Origin: Agaricicola taiwanensis
GTDB lineage: Bacteria; Pseudomonadota; Alphaproteobacteria; Rhizobiales; Methylopilaceae
NCBI RefSeq assembly: GCF_014635245.1
Contig: NZ_BMCP01000002.1
Coordinates: 1,178,001 to 1,242,000, forward strand
Direction of reading: 5' to 3'
DNA: 64,000 bases
Position 1 is the stretch's first letter. Every line of letters begins with the position of its first letter. The translations under genes and the position numbers were made by a program. The notes under the pieces were generated by a model. The model saw only the letters and a program-made list of their open reading frames with translations. It had not been told where the DNA came from and made no database searches. Below are positions 18,320-26,691 of this stretch, piece after piece.

Positions 18320-19606
18320 ATGTTTGCTGTCTTCAGGACCTCCTGTCTTGCCTTTGCTGTGCTGGCTTCGGCCGGCGCCGCGCGGGCTCAGTCCCCCGCC
18401 ACTGACAATCCGGCGGCGGCAGACTGGAGCCGCGGGCCGGTTCCGCTTTTGCAGACCGAGCGGCAAAAGGAACAGCCGGTCACGCGCCAACAGCCCGCAG
18501 CTGGGGACTCTCTTTACCGCCGTCTTGTCGACCAGGCCAATGCCAACACTGTTTCGATCGTCTCAGGCAACCCGAATGGCACCTATCTGTCGATCGCCTA
18601 TGACATCGCAACCGTTGTCGACGGAGCGGAAGGTCTTCGTGTGCTGCCGATCGTGGGCAAAGGCGCGGCGCAAAACGTGCGCGACGTGATGTTCCTGCGC
18701 GGCATCGACCTCGGCATCATGGGCTCCAACACGCTCGCCCACCTCAAGGAAGACAAGCAGATGCCCGATATCGACGGCAAGCTTGTCTATATCATGCGCC
18801 TCTTCAATGAGGAGATCCACGTCTATGCAAGGCCGGAGATACGGTCACTGAAGGATCTTGATGGCAAGAAGGTCAACTTCAGCGACGCCGGCAGCGGCAC
18901 CACGGTGACCGCCCGGCAGATCTTCAACAAGCTCGGCATCAAGACCGAACAGGTCAACATGGGCCAGTTGGACGGCGTCGAAGCAATGCGCCGCAACGAA
19001 ATCGCGGCAACCATCCTGGAGGCGGGAAAGCCCAGCAACCTCTTCAGGCAACTTGAACCTTCCGATGGCTTCCATTTCGTGCCGATCGAATATGCTCCTG
19101 CCCTGCACGAGAATTTTTTCCCGACCGAACTGACGCATGATGATTATCCCGACCTGATCCCTCAGGGGGAAACGGTGGAAACCGTGTCCACCGCAGCCGT
19201 GCTGGTGGCTTACAACTGGCCCGCCAATTCGGAGCGCCACCAGCGCCTCACCACGTTCACCAATCAATTGTTCGACCGCTTCGACGAGCTGCGCCAGGCA
19301 CCGCGCCATCCAAAGTGGAAGGAAGTCAACCTCCTGGCGGAAGTGCCCGGTCTCACGCGTTTCGCAGGCGCCCGGCAATGGCTTGAAACGAATGCGCGCA
19401 AGACCGCTGCTGCGGCGTCTCCAATGCCTGCCCCCATGCCCAAGCCCGTAGACGAGATTGAGAAGCTGCGTGCGGAATTCGAGGGCTTCCTGTCATCGGC
19501 CCAGAAGGCCAGCACGGACGAGGGGGAACGGCTGAAGCTTTTCCAGGACTTCGTAGAGTGGCGTCGGTCACAGGATGATGGCCGGGGAAGCCAGAATAGG
19601 GATTGA
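18320..19606 (+). CDS. TAXI-family TRAP solute-binding protein with C-terminal extension
   Basis: 428 residues with a signal peptide (1-23, ASAGAARA). The TAXI binding fold spans about 70-350: TVSIVSGNPNGTYLSIAYDIA, LPIVGKGAAQNVRDV, LGIMGSNTLAHLKE and KKVNFSDAGSGTTVTARQIF. The family binds small organic anions in the periplasm for TRAP transport. The last 80 residues after the fold are Ala/Pro-rich then helical (VDEIEKLRAEFEGFLSSA), unusual for this family. No TRAP membrane subunit is adjacent; instead a single-pass Sel1-type protein follows 4 bases later. It may therefore be an orphan binding or sensing protein. Confidence 0.82.
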   Translation: MFAVFRTSCLAFAVLASAGAARAQSPATDNPAAADWSRGPVPLLQTERQKEQPVTRQQPAAGDSLYRRLVDQANANTVSIVSGNPNGTYLSIAYDIATVVDGAEGLRVLPIVGKGAAQNVRDVMFLRGIDLGIMGSNTLAHLKEDKQMPDIDGKLVYIMRLFNEEIHVYARPEIRSLKDLDGKKVNFSDAGSGTTVTARQIFNKLGIKTEQVNMGQLDGVEAMRRNEIAATILEAGKPSNLFRQLEPSDGFHFVPIEYAPALHENFFPTELTHDDYPDLIPQGETVETVSTAAVLVAYNWPANSERHQRLTTFTNQLFDRFDELRQAPRHPKWKEVNLLAEVPGLTRFAGARQWLETNARKTAAAASPMPAPMPKPVDEIEKLRAEFEGFLSSAQKASTDEGERLKLFQDFVEWRRSQDDGRGSQNRD

Positions 19607-19610
19607 CGGG

Positions 19611-20624
19611 ATGAGCAAGGACAAGGAGCACCTCCTCGACGATCTGATCGAAGCGCTGGAGGCGATGTCGCAGGACGCACACTCGATGCCTCCGTCCGGG
19701 CCTGCCGTACCACCGCTGGCAGATGCGCCGAAACATGTCGCAGCCTCCTCGCCCATGAAAGCGGTGCCCTTTCATCACCTGGGGCCGGACAGTTCCGTTG
19801 GCCGGCTTGCAGCCAAGGGCTACCGGCGGATTGCCTCATTATCGGACGTGCGGATGGTCATCAGGATGAGCGCCCTGCTCGTGATCGCCGGCGCTCTGAC
19901 GCTCTTCTTCATCACCCGGCCCTATACCTCGCGAAGCGCCGACGCGCATATGCCGACGGATCCGTCGAAGCTGATCGCGAAGGCCCATACGGAACTGGAG
20001 CGCGTGACCCTGCGTGTAGCCGATGAACCCCGCTGGGCCCGCAAGACGGAACTGCCGCCTGTGGAACCGGTATCGATCGGCATTGAACCGCGACCAGCGG
20101 TCACCGCGTTCGACACCCGTCCGGTGCAGACGCAGGTCATTCGACCGGAGCAAAAGGATGCGCCAGAGGCCGGCGCGGCCTCTGCCTTCCTTCCCATACC
20201 GCCTGTCGCCGCCGGGGAGCGGAACGCCCCTGAACCGGAAAAGAACGCTGACTCCACTGCCACGCTTCCAACGACCACGCGGGAAGGCACATCCACGCCG
20301 GGCACACCCGCTCCGGCCGTCGCTCCGGTCGACCCGGAAACAGCGGCGCGGATGGAAGCGCTCTATCGGCGCGGCCTGGAACTGGAGAAGCTCAACGACA
20401 TCACGGGCGCGCGCCTTCTCTTCAAGCGCGCCGCCGATCGGGGGCATGCCGAGGCAATGTTTGCGCTCGGCCAGACATATGACGCGGCCATACATCCGCA
20501 GGCGCAGGCCCTTGGTGTTGTCATGAACGAGGAGCTGGCGCGCTGGCATTACATTCGCGCCCGCGATCTCGGCTCGAAACGGGCCAAGGATCGCCTGGCC
20601 ATTCTCTACGGCTTAAAGGGCTGA
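19611..20624 (+). CDS. Single-pass membrane protein with Sel1/TPR repeat domain
   Basis: 337 residues. A cytoplasmic head of about 80 residues is followed by one membrane segment (MVIRMSALLVIAGALTLFF, about 83-101), a disordered Pro/Glu/Ala-rich linker and a C-terminal Sel1-like repeat region (AARMEALYRRGLELEKLNDI, ARLLFKRAADRGHAEAMFALG, LARWHYIRARDLGSKRAKDR). Sel1 repeats mediate protein-protein binding, here probably in the periplasm. The ATG at 19611 lies 4 bases after the TAXI gene, so co-expression and physical partnership with that protein are plausible. Confidence 0.7.
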   Translation: MSKDKEHLLDDLIEALEAMSQDAHSMPPSGPAVPPLADAPKHVAASSPMKAVPFHHLGPDSSVGRLAAKGYRRIASLSDVRMVIRMSALLVIAGALTLFFITRPYTSRSADAHMPTDPSKLIAKAHTELERVTLRVADEPRWARKTELPPVEPVSIGIEPRPAVTAFDTRPVQTQVIRPEQKDAPEAGAASAFLPIPPVAAGERNAPEPEKNADSTATLPTTTREGTSTPGTPAPAVAPVDPETAARMEALYRRGLELEKLNDITGARLLFKRAADRGHAEAMFALGQTYDAAIHPQAQALGVVMNEELARWHYIRARDLGSKRAKDRLAILYGLKG

Positions 20625-20635
20625 GACGGGTCGCC

Positions 20636-21094
20636 TCAGGCCTCCTGGTGAGCCGGTGCCTGCTGCTGACGGGCTTCGATCGTGTCCAAGGCTTCGACGA
20701 CGGCATCGAAGGTCAGCAGCGTAGAGGCATGCCGTGCCTTGTAATCACGCACCGGCTCCAGCACACGCAGGTCCGCCCACTTTCCCTCCGGGGCCGGTCC
20801 GTTCTCCTTCAGCATGCGCTGCATGGTCGCGCGCAGGCCGCGCAACTCGGACGGTGTTGAGCCGACGATGTTGCGCGCCATCACCGAAGACGAGGCCTGC
20901 CCAAGAGCACAGGCCTTCACATCATGGGCAAAATCGGAAACCTTGCCGTCATTCATGACGATATCGACGGTAACGGTCGACCCACAGAGCTTGGAATGTG
21001 CTTTGGCGCTGGCATCCGGGTTCTGCAGCCGCCCGATGCGAGGTATATCGCCCGCTAGCTCCAGAATCCGGCGGTTGTAAAGATCGTTGAACAT
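20636..21094 (-). CDS. IscU/SufU-like Fe-S cluster scaffold protein lacking one cysteine
   Basis: 152 residues of the NifU-N/IscU/SufU scaffold fold: [34 protein letters not shown] (C37) and [16 protein letters not shown] (C62). Normal scaffolds have a third ligand cysteine in an RxKCA-type motif near the C-terminus; here the aligned segment is [15 protein letters not shown], with histidine (H122) and no cysteine. This form is common in alphaproteobacteria next to folE as I recall, and its function as a scaffold is unproven. It is divergent from folE. Confidence 0.8.
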   Translation of the reverse strand: MFNDLYNRRILELAGDIPRIGRLQNPDASAKAHSKLCGSTVTVDIVMNDGKVSDFAHDVKACALGQASSSVMARNIVGSTPSELRGLRATMQRMLKENGPAPEGKWADLRVLEPVRDYKARHASTLLTFDAVVEALDTIEARQQQAPAHQEA

Positions 21095-21130
21095 GATGAT
21101 CCGTTATGCTGCATCCATGGGCTGCGATCA

Positions 21131-21149
21131 TATATAGAATGCCTATATA
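21131..21149. promoter_or_regulatory. Inverted repeat in the folE/IscU-like divergent promoter region
   Basis: TATATAG and CTATATA form a perfect 7-base inverted repeat with a 5-base spacer, in the 120-base gap between two divergent genes. It is the only A/T-rich stretch there. It could be an operator or overlapping promoter -10 elements; nothing identifies the binding protein. Confidence 0.35.
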
Positions 21150-21214
21150 AGGATGCCCCGACGCCAATCACAGATGCTCTGGCGGCGGACCGACGAAAGG
21201 CCGTGTTGAAAATC

Positions 21215-21844
21215 ATGGACGCCATTGTAAAGCACCCCGCGACGCTGGTCGCCGGCACTGACATGCCTCAAGCTCCTCGTCCCTCGCGTGACGAAGCGGA
21301 GGCCGCCGTGCGCACCCTGCTCGCCTACATGGGGGAGAACCCCTCACGCGAAGGGCTGATCGAAACCCCGAGCCGGGTGGTGAAGGCCTACGATCAGCTG
21401 TTCGGCGGCTATGGCAAGGATGGGCGCGACGATCTCGCACGCGTGTTCGAGGAAGTCAGCGGCTACGATGACATCGTGCTGGTGCGGGATATCCCCTTCT
21501 TCTCACACTGCGAACATCATATCGTGCCGTTCTACGGAAAGGTCCATGTTGCCTATTATCCCAGCGATGGCGTGGTGGGGCTCTCGAAGATCGCCCGTGT
21601 GGTGGATGTTTACGCGCGGCGGCTGCAAACACAGGAAAACCTGACCGCCGAAATAGCCCATGCCATGGACGATTCATTGAAGCCGCGCGGCGTCGCCATC
21701 ATGATCGAGGCCGAACATATGTGCATGACCATGCGCGGCATCCAAAAGGCAGGCGTCTCCACGGTGACGACGCAGTTCACCGGCGTGTTCCGGGACGATC
21801 CTGCCGAACAGGTACGCTTTCTGACGTTGGTGCGTAGCCGTTGA
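21215..21844 (+). CDS. folE: GTP cyclohydrolase I
   Basis: 209 residues. It opens GTP to 7,8-dihydroneopterin triphosphate, the first step to folate. Zinc ligands: C99 and H102 in [15 protein letters not shown] and C170 in [11 protein letters not shown]. Other motifs: [18 protein letters not shown] and [20 protein letters not shown]. It is the type IA, zinc-dependent enzyme. The ATG at 21215 is used; a TTG 12 bases upstream is in frame. hisI follows 13 bases later, so they are probably one transcript. Confidence 0.96.
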   Translation: MDAIVKHPATLVAGTDMPQAPRPSRDEAEAAVRTLLAYMGENPSREGLIETPSRVVKAYDQLFGGYGKDGRDDLARVFEEVSGYDDIVLVRDIPFFSHCEHHIVPFYGKVHVAYYPSDGVVGLSKIARVVDVYARRLQTQENLTAEIAHAMDDSLKPRGVAIMIEAEHMCMTMRGIQKAGVSTVTTQFTGVFRDDPAEQVRFLTLVRSR

Positions 21845-21857
21845 GACCGGGATTTTC

Positions 21858-22313
21858 ATGACAGAGATGTTCGCGCCGCGCGGCAGCCACGACGCCGTCG
21901 AAAGCGGCACGCAGTTTTCCCCGAAGTTTGACGCTGATGGCCTTATCGCCTGCATCGCCACCGATGCGGAGACCGGCCAGGTGGTCATGTTCGCGCATAT
22001 GAACGCTGAAGCGCTGGCCCTGACGATCGAGACCAGTATCGCCCATTACTGGTCCCGGTCCCGCGGAAAGCTCTGGCGCAAGGGCGAGACGAGCGGCCAT
22101 GAGCAGAAGGTTGCCTCCCTCAGGGTAGATTGCGACCAGGACGCTCTGTGGCTCGTGGTGCGCACCGGCGGCACGGGCGCGAATTGTCATACCGGCCGCA
22201 AAGGCTGCTTCTACCGCGAGGTGCCGATCGGGAGGGCTCCCGATCCGGAAATGAAGCTCTCCTTCGTCGATGATGAACTGCTGTTCGACCCATCGCGGGT
22301 ATATGGAGGCTAG
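21858..22313 (+). CDS. hisI: Phosphoribosyl-AMP cyclohydrolase
   Basis: 151 residues. It opens the adenine ring of phosphoribosyl-AMP in histidine biosynthesis. Metal ligands: D91, C92 and D93 in [11 protein letters not shown], with C110 and C117 in [32 protein letters not shown] is the substrate loop. It is a stand-alone hisI, not fused to hisE, as in most alphaproteobacteria. It lies directly behind folE, another cyclohydrolase. Confidence 0.96.
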   Translation: MTEMFAPRGSHDAVESGTQFSPKFDADGLIACIATDAETGQVVMFAHMNAEALALTIETSIAHYWSRSRGKLWRKGETSGHEQKVASLRVDCDQDALWLVVRTGGTGANCHTGRKGCFYREVPIGRAPDPEMKLSFVDDELLFDPSRVYGG

Positions 22314-22394
22314 ACGCGATATCTGGCCGTCAGGACGTGGTATGGTTTACCTTACTAAGAAGGTGAGCTTTTAAATCTACTCGCGCGCGTTCAC

Positions 22395-22419
22395 CATTCG
22401 TGAGGCTCTGTCACGAATG
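22395..22419. promoter_or_regulatory. Inverted repeat upstream of patatin gene
   Basis: CATTCGTGA and TCACGAATG form a perfect 9-base inverted repeat with a 7-base spacer, ending about 30 bases before the patatin ATG. It may be an operator or an mRNA hairpin in the leader. No T-run follows, so a terminator for hisI is less likely. Confidence 0.45.
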
Positions 22420-22448
22420 ATGGGTCGAGGATCACGGGAGTTGCAGCC

Positions 22449-23459
22449 ATGCTGCACGAGTTGGCGCGTATGGTCGGAGCCACATCCGACGACAAGACCC
22501 TGACGGATCCCCCCGTTGGCGAGGATGCAAGCATCGGAAAGCCGAATGTCGGCCTCGCCCTCGGCGGCGGCGCGGCGCGCGGATGGGCGCACATAGGCGT
22601 CATCAAAGCTCTCGAAGAGCAAGGGATAGAGCCGCAGATCATCGCCGGAACATCCATAGGCGCGGTGGTAGGCGGCTGCTACGCTGCCGGGAAGCTCCCG
22701 GAACTGGAGACCTGGGCGCGCAGCCTGACCAAGCGGCGGGTATTCTCGCTGATGGACCTCAGCCTCGGCGGCGCCGGCATGATCAACGGTGCTCGTCTGC
22801 GCCGCCTTCTGGAAAGCGACATCGGTCCGCGCAGCATCGAGGACCTGCCAATCCGCTTTGCGGCAGTGGCGACGGAGCTGCGGACCGGTCACGAGATATG
22901 GCTCACCAAAGGACGGCTGGTGCAGGCCATGCGCGCGTCCTATGCTCTGCCCGGCATCTTCGAGCCCGTGCGTGTCGGCGGTCGCTGGCTCATGGACGGC
23001 GCCCTGGTCAATCCCGTCCCTGTCTCCACCACACGTGCCATGGGCGCCCGGCTCGTCATCGGTGTCAATCTTCAGTCCGACATCTACGGTCGCGGGGCCA
23101 TCGTGCCGATGCATGGCACCGATGATGCTGACAATGACGAAGCTATCCGGTTCACCGAAGGCGGACAGAACGGACTGTTCTCGGCTGCGCGCGGCATTTT
23201 CAGCAAGCAGGTGGTGAGCGAGGTCACGGGCGGCCCTCCGGGCATCCCGAGCGTGATGATGGAAGCCTTCAACATCGTGCAGGACCGCATCTCCCGCGCC
23301 CGCCTTGCCGGCGATCCACCCGACGTGCTGCTCAGCCCCAAACTCCGCGGTATCGGCCTGTTCGAATTCCACCGCGCCGCGGAAACCATCGACCTCGGAT
23401 ACGAGATCGTGCAAAAGAACCTCGACAGCATCAAGGAAGCAGCACTGGCTCTGGTGTGA
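22449..23459 (+). CDS. Patatin-like phospholipase (RssA-type)
   Basis: 336 residues. Ser-Asp dyad lipid acyl hydrolase: oxyanion loop LGGGAARGWAHIGV (38-51), nucleophile S69 in IIAGTSIGAVVGG, and the aspartate in WLMDGALVNPVPV. The conserved blocks LPIRFAAVATELRTG and SYALPGIFEPV are of the RssA/YchK bacterial subgroup. It likely acts on phospholipids or lysophospholipids in the cytoplasm. GGGAG 10 bases before ATG 22449 supports the start. The C-terminal 100 residues after the DGA motif are longer than in E. coli RssA. Confidence 0.92.
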   Translation: MLHELARMVGATSDDKTLTDPPVGEDASIGKPNVGLALGGGAARGWAHIGVIKALEEQGIEPQIIAGTSIGAVVGGCYAAGKLPELETWARSLTKRRVFSLMDLSLGGAGMINGARLRRLLESDIGPRSIEDLPIRFAAVATELRTGHEIWLTKGRLVQAMRASYALPGIFEPVRVGGRWLMDGALVNPVPVSTTRAMGARLVIGVNLQSDIYGRGAIVPMHGTDDADNDEAIRFTEGGQNGLFSAARGIFSKQVVSEVTGGPPGIPSVMMEAFNIVQDRISRARLAGDPPDVLLSPKLRGIGLFEFHRAAETIDLGYEIVQKNLDSIKEAALALV

Positions 23460-23470
23460 GATGGCCGGTA

Positions 23471-23902
23471 TCAGGCGCTGGCGATGTAGTCCCGCATGGC
23501 GCTGGCCTCGCTCTCGATCTCGGCGAGCCGATGCTTCACCACGTCTCCGATAGAGACAATACCATCGAGCCTGCCGTTCTTGAGCACCGGCAGATGGCGA
23601 AATCTTCCCTCCGTCATCCGCTCCATGAGCGCGGGTATGGTTTCCTCTCCGGTGGTCGTGACAACCTTGCGCGTCATATGAGCGGCAACGCTTGCCGCCA
23701 AGGCATCGGCGCCGCCCTCAGCGACCGCGCGAACAATATCCCGTTCAGAGAGGATGCCGAGGACGGTGCCCTCCCCGCCGGTCACCACCACCGCGCCGAT
23801 GCGCCGCTCGGCCATCACGGATGCGACCTTCGTCAAGGTGTCGCCCTGTTCCGCGGTCACGACATCATGTCCCTTGGTCGCCAGAATATGTGCCACCGTC
23901 AT
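23471..23902 (-). CDS. CBS domain pair protein
   Basis: 143 residues made only of two CBS motifs (about 8-65 and 75-130): MTVAHILATKGHDVV, RRIGAVVVTGGEGTVLGILSERDIV, TRKVVTTTGEETIPALMERM and FRHLPVLKNGRLDGIVSIGDVV. The residues after GILSERD and GIVSIGD are those used to bind adenine nucleotides. Such stand-alone pairs sense AMP, ATP, SAM or NADH and regulate a partner that cannot be identified here. It converges with the patatin gene. Confidence 0.93.
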   Translation of the reverse strand: MTVAHILATKGHDVVTAEQGDTLTKVASVMAERRIGAVVVTGGEGTVLGILSERDIVRAVAEGGADALAASVAAHMTRKVVTTTGEETIPALMERMTEGRFRHLPVLKNGRLDGIVSIGDVVKHRLAEIESEASAMRDYIASA

Positions 23903-23971
23903 CAGAAGCTCCTCCTCACGCGGTCATGACAAAGCCATAAGCGCCATGATTGCGTGGAAGACCTCCTGCAA

Positions 23972-24694
23972 TCAAGCGGCGCGCAGATAACCTCCGCGTC
24001 CAGGAGGATCAAACAGCGGGAAAAGCAGCAGACCAGCCAGGAAGCCGCCGACATGGGCCTCCCATGCGATGTCACCCGCCGTCAGCCCGAATGCAAGGTT
24101 GAGCACGAACCAGACCACGATGAAGCCGAGCACAGTGGGATTGCGCAAGGCCACAAGCAGTGGCTCGGCCGGCAGGTGACCGGCTGCCCTGTTGCCGCCG
24201 ATCATGGAAAGGCCGCCGCGCGAGAAGACAAAGCGCATGGCCGCGGCCGTGGCTCCGCTGACCACCGACGACGCGCCGATCACCGGAGTTGTATCTCCCC
24301 AGTGGCTCAGAAGGTGGGCCAGCGCACCGGCCGCGGCCGTGACGGCACAGAAGATGAGAAAGCGGCGGGTGCCGAAGCGCCATGCCACGGGACTGCCGAA
24401 CACGAGCAGCCAGACGCAGTTCAGCACGAGATGGGCCATGCCGCCGTGCAGGAAGGTATAGGTCACGAAGGTCCACAGATCAGCGGCCACGCCCCCGGGA
24501 AAGCCGATCATCTCGCCGCCATAGCGGACCGGAAAGAAGGCGAACAACACGATCGTCTCAAAATAGGTCCGCTCCGGCAGAAAGGCCATGACCGCATAGA
24601 TGACAGTGAAGGCAGCGATGAGACCCAGCACCGACGCCGGGGCATTGAAGGCACGCTCGCGGCGCGGAACATGATGGGGCGAATGAAAATTCAT
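23972..24694 (-). CDS. Rhomboid family intramembrane serine protease
   Basis: 240 residues with about six membrane segments. The oxyanion/histidine region is TFLHGGMAHLVLNCVWL (H83, H88, N92), the nucleophile is S142 in PVIGASSVVSGATAA, and the base is the histidine in IAWEAHVGGFLAGLLL (about H216). The usual GxSG reads GASS here, with Ser in the place of Gly next to the nucleophile. It should cut membrane proteins within or near the bilayer; substrates are unknown. Upstream lies a 337-base gap before the divergent PAS gene. Confidence 0.9.
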   Translation of the reverse strand: MNFHSPHHVPRRERAFNAPASVLGLIAAFTVIYAVMAFLPERTYFETIVLFAFFPVRYGGEMIGFPGGVAADLWTFVTYTFLHGGMAHLVLNCVWLLVFGSPVAWRFGTRRFLIFCAVTAAAGALAHLLSHWGDTTPVIGASSVVSGATAAAMRFVFSRGGLSMIGGNRAAGHLPAEPLLVALRNPTVLGFIVVWFVLNLAFGLTAGDIAWEAHVGGFLAGLLLFPLFDPPGRGGYLRAA

Positions 24695-25031
24695 TTTATA
24701 GCTGCCTCCTGCGCCTGAGAAATGGCCATGCGCACGCGGAGCCGCAAGCCTGTGAACGCTCGTCTTTTCGCGACTGCATCAACCCTTCGCAACGGATGAC
24801 GCGGAACAGTCCCCTGCTCGTCCCCAGGCTCCCGCGCCCCCATTCTGGCGGGAGTCCGTAGGGCGAAGCCTGATGCCGGCGACGGAAATCCACAACCTTA
24901 TGAGAATATTAACCTTAATAAAGAGTTGCAGGCGACGAGAGCGCCGGCATCGCCTTAAGTGCATAGCGGTCCGGCACGGGACCTGCAGCGCTTACTTTGA
25001 TGGACTTCAAGACCTTCCGGCATGGCCCGGA
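24695..25031. other. Intergenic gap between rhomboid and PAS genes
   Basis: No coding region is supported here. An A/T-rich patch with a repeated AACCTTA lies near 24894-24922, the likeliest promoter site for the PAS gene. Nothing else is recognised. Confidence 0.5.
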
Positions 25032-25643
25032 ATGGAACAGGACCGGTGCATGAAACTGCATGCCACACAAGATCTGTATCGTATTTGGACGGCTCTGCGC
25101 GGTGCCCGCCCCGCCCCTGACCGTGCCGAAATCGATCCGGCTCAGCTTGTGTCCGTCCTGCCTTATGTCTTCCTGCTTGAAACGCTCAACGACAGCCGCA
25201 GCCAGATAAGGCTGGCCGGGACCCATGTTTGCGCCGCCTTTGACGCCGAACTGCGGGGCCGCCCTTTTCAGACGCTTTGGCGACCCGAGGACCATGGATT
25301 GGTCGGCGACTTGATCGAGACCATCAGTACCGAAGCTGCCGCCGTTGTGATCGGCGCCAGCGAGGAGACCGCCGAGAGCACCGACTTCAATGCCGAACTG
25401 CTCCTGCTGCCGCTCCGGACACTTCGCCCTGGCGTCAACGGCGTTCTTGGCTCCTGTGTTGTCAGGACGACCAAAGGCTTGCCCTCCCGCCATATCCGGC
25501 GTCTCGCAATCGATACGCAGCGGGTCAGTTGGCCAAGCGGCCGTCGCACCGTATGGCAAAATCCGCCAGTACAGACGCCGCTCGTGCACGTTGGGGCCCG
25601 GCGCGAAGGCCGCTTCTTCGTTTACGACGGCGGGCGGAACTGA
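25032..25643 (+). CDS. PAS domain protein (PAS_5 family)
   Basis: 203 residues. The body matches the alphaproteobacterial PAS_5 type: DLYRIWTALRGARPAPDRAEI at the start, LVSVLPYVFLLE, IRLAGTHVCAAFDAELRGRPFQTLW and the segment around LLLLPLRTLRPGVNGVLG. These single-domain proteins are thought to be signalling modules, but ligand and partner are unknown. The start is at ATG 25032; a second ATG at 25050 in a good context would remove 6 residues. PilZ protein follows in the same direction, consistent with a c-di-GMP/signalling neighbourhood. Confidence 0.75.
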   Translation: MEQDRCMKLHATQDLYRIWTALRGARPAPDRAEIDPAQLVSVLPYVFLLETLNDSRSQIRLAGTHVCAAFDAELRGRPFQTLWRPEDHGLVGDLIETISTEAAAVVIGASEETAESTDFNAELLLLPLRTLRPGVNGVLGSCVVRTTKGLPSRHIRRLAIDTQRVSWPSGRRTVWQNPPVQTPLVHVGARREGRFFVYDGGRN

Positions 25644-25754
25644 GCGCCTTTAACCCGCGCTTCGCCTCTAGTTACACTTCATAAACCATGCGGGAGGTAT
25701 CTTTTCTCATCCTCATGCATCACTGCTGTGCAGTGATCAACCGGCTGAACGTGA

Positions 25755-26357
25755 ATGCTACCCAGTTCTGTGCTGTCAGCGAAACCGATGGAGAAGCGCC
25801 GGCATCAGCGCGTCAACGTTTCGCTTCTTGGCCGGTATATGTTGTCCGACAGACACGAGTATCCGTGCCAGACGGTCAATATCTCACCGGGCGGGCTGGC
25901 GATGATCGCACCTGTCATGGGCGAGTTGGGTGAGCGCGTCATCGTCTACCTCGACCATCTCGGCAGGATTGAGGGGGCTATCGTCCGCCCCTTCCCCAAC
26001 GGTTTTGCGATGACGATCACGGCCACGGCACGCAAACGGGACAAGCTCGCGACGCAATTGATCTGGCTCGCCAACCGGCACGAGCTCAATCTGCCGGAAG
26101 ATCGTCGGCATGAGCGCGTCGCTCCGCGCAACAACCGGTCCATCCTGACCTTGCCCGATGGCAGCGACCATCCCTGTATCGTCATCGACATCTCGCTGTC
26201 GGGCGCAGCGATCCAAACCTCGCTGAAGCTGCCCTTGGGCACGGCCGTCGTTCTCGGCAAAACCCAGGCCCGCGTCGTGCGTCATATTGAGAACGGTCTT
26301 GCCGTCGAGTTCGTGCGGCCGCAGACCATCGAGAGCCTTCAGGAACAATTCACCTAG
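25755..26357 (+). CDS. Tandem PilZ domain protein (c-di-GMP receptor)
   Basis: 200 residues with two PilZ domains. First: RRHQRVNVSLLGRYML (basic RxxxR motif) and TVNISPGGLAM (N/DxSxxG). Second: RRHERVAPRNNRSILTL and VIDISLSGAAIQT. Both have the full c-di-GMP contact set, so the protein may bind two or more ligand molecules. The role could be in motility, exopolysaccharide or cell-surface control. The ATG at 25755 is used; an in-frame ATG at 25788 would start at MEKRRHQR and is equally possible. A strong terminator follows. Confidence 0.85.
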   Translation: MLPSSVLSAKPMEKRRHQRVNVSLLGRYMLSDRHEYPCQTVNISPGGLAMIAPVMGELGERVIVYLDHLGRIEGAIVRPFPNGFAMTITATARKRDKLATQLIWLANRHELNLPEDRRHERVAPRNNRSILTLPDGSDHPCIVIDISLSGAAIQTSLKLPLGTAVVLGKTQARVVRHIENGLAVEFVRPQTIESLQEQFT

Positions 26358-26380
26358 GCTTTTCCCAGGAATGGAAGTTA

Positions 26381-26412
26381 AAGCCCCTGGGTCCCGCCCG
26401 GGGGCTTTTTTG
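26381..26412 (+). terminator. Rho-independent terminator of the PilZ gene
   Basis: AAGCCCCTGGG pairs with CCCGGGGGCTT (one G-U) around a five-base loop and is followed by a run of six T. It is 23 bases past the PilZ stop. Confidence 0.92.
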
Positions 26413-26691
26413 TTTCTGGGCATTGTCGGAAGGCAGCGCACCCCGAGAACTCCGGCGTGTTCGGGCAGCCCGTTAATTGCTCAGAAATATATTTACAGCC
26501 GGAAACCGATCCTAACCATCATGATTAAGCAAATCCTGATGGTAAATTTTCTTCGCAACGCCTATCGTAAATGATCCATTGCACTTTTCTTACCAAATAT
26601 CGTTTTAAGTCGAGTTTGATTTTCCGTGATCACTTAGATCAACCTCAAATCATTTGTGAGACTATTCTTTCCGGGATGACTGGAGGGAATA
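26413..26691. other. A/T-rich intergenic region before the BTLCP gene
   Basis: With the terminator before it, this makes a 334-base gap without a gene. It is far richer in A/T than the neighbours. A small inverted repeat TGATC-5-GATCA lies at 26627-26641, about 50 bases before the next start codon. It likely holds the promoter of the BTLCP gene. Confidence 0.5.
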
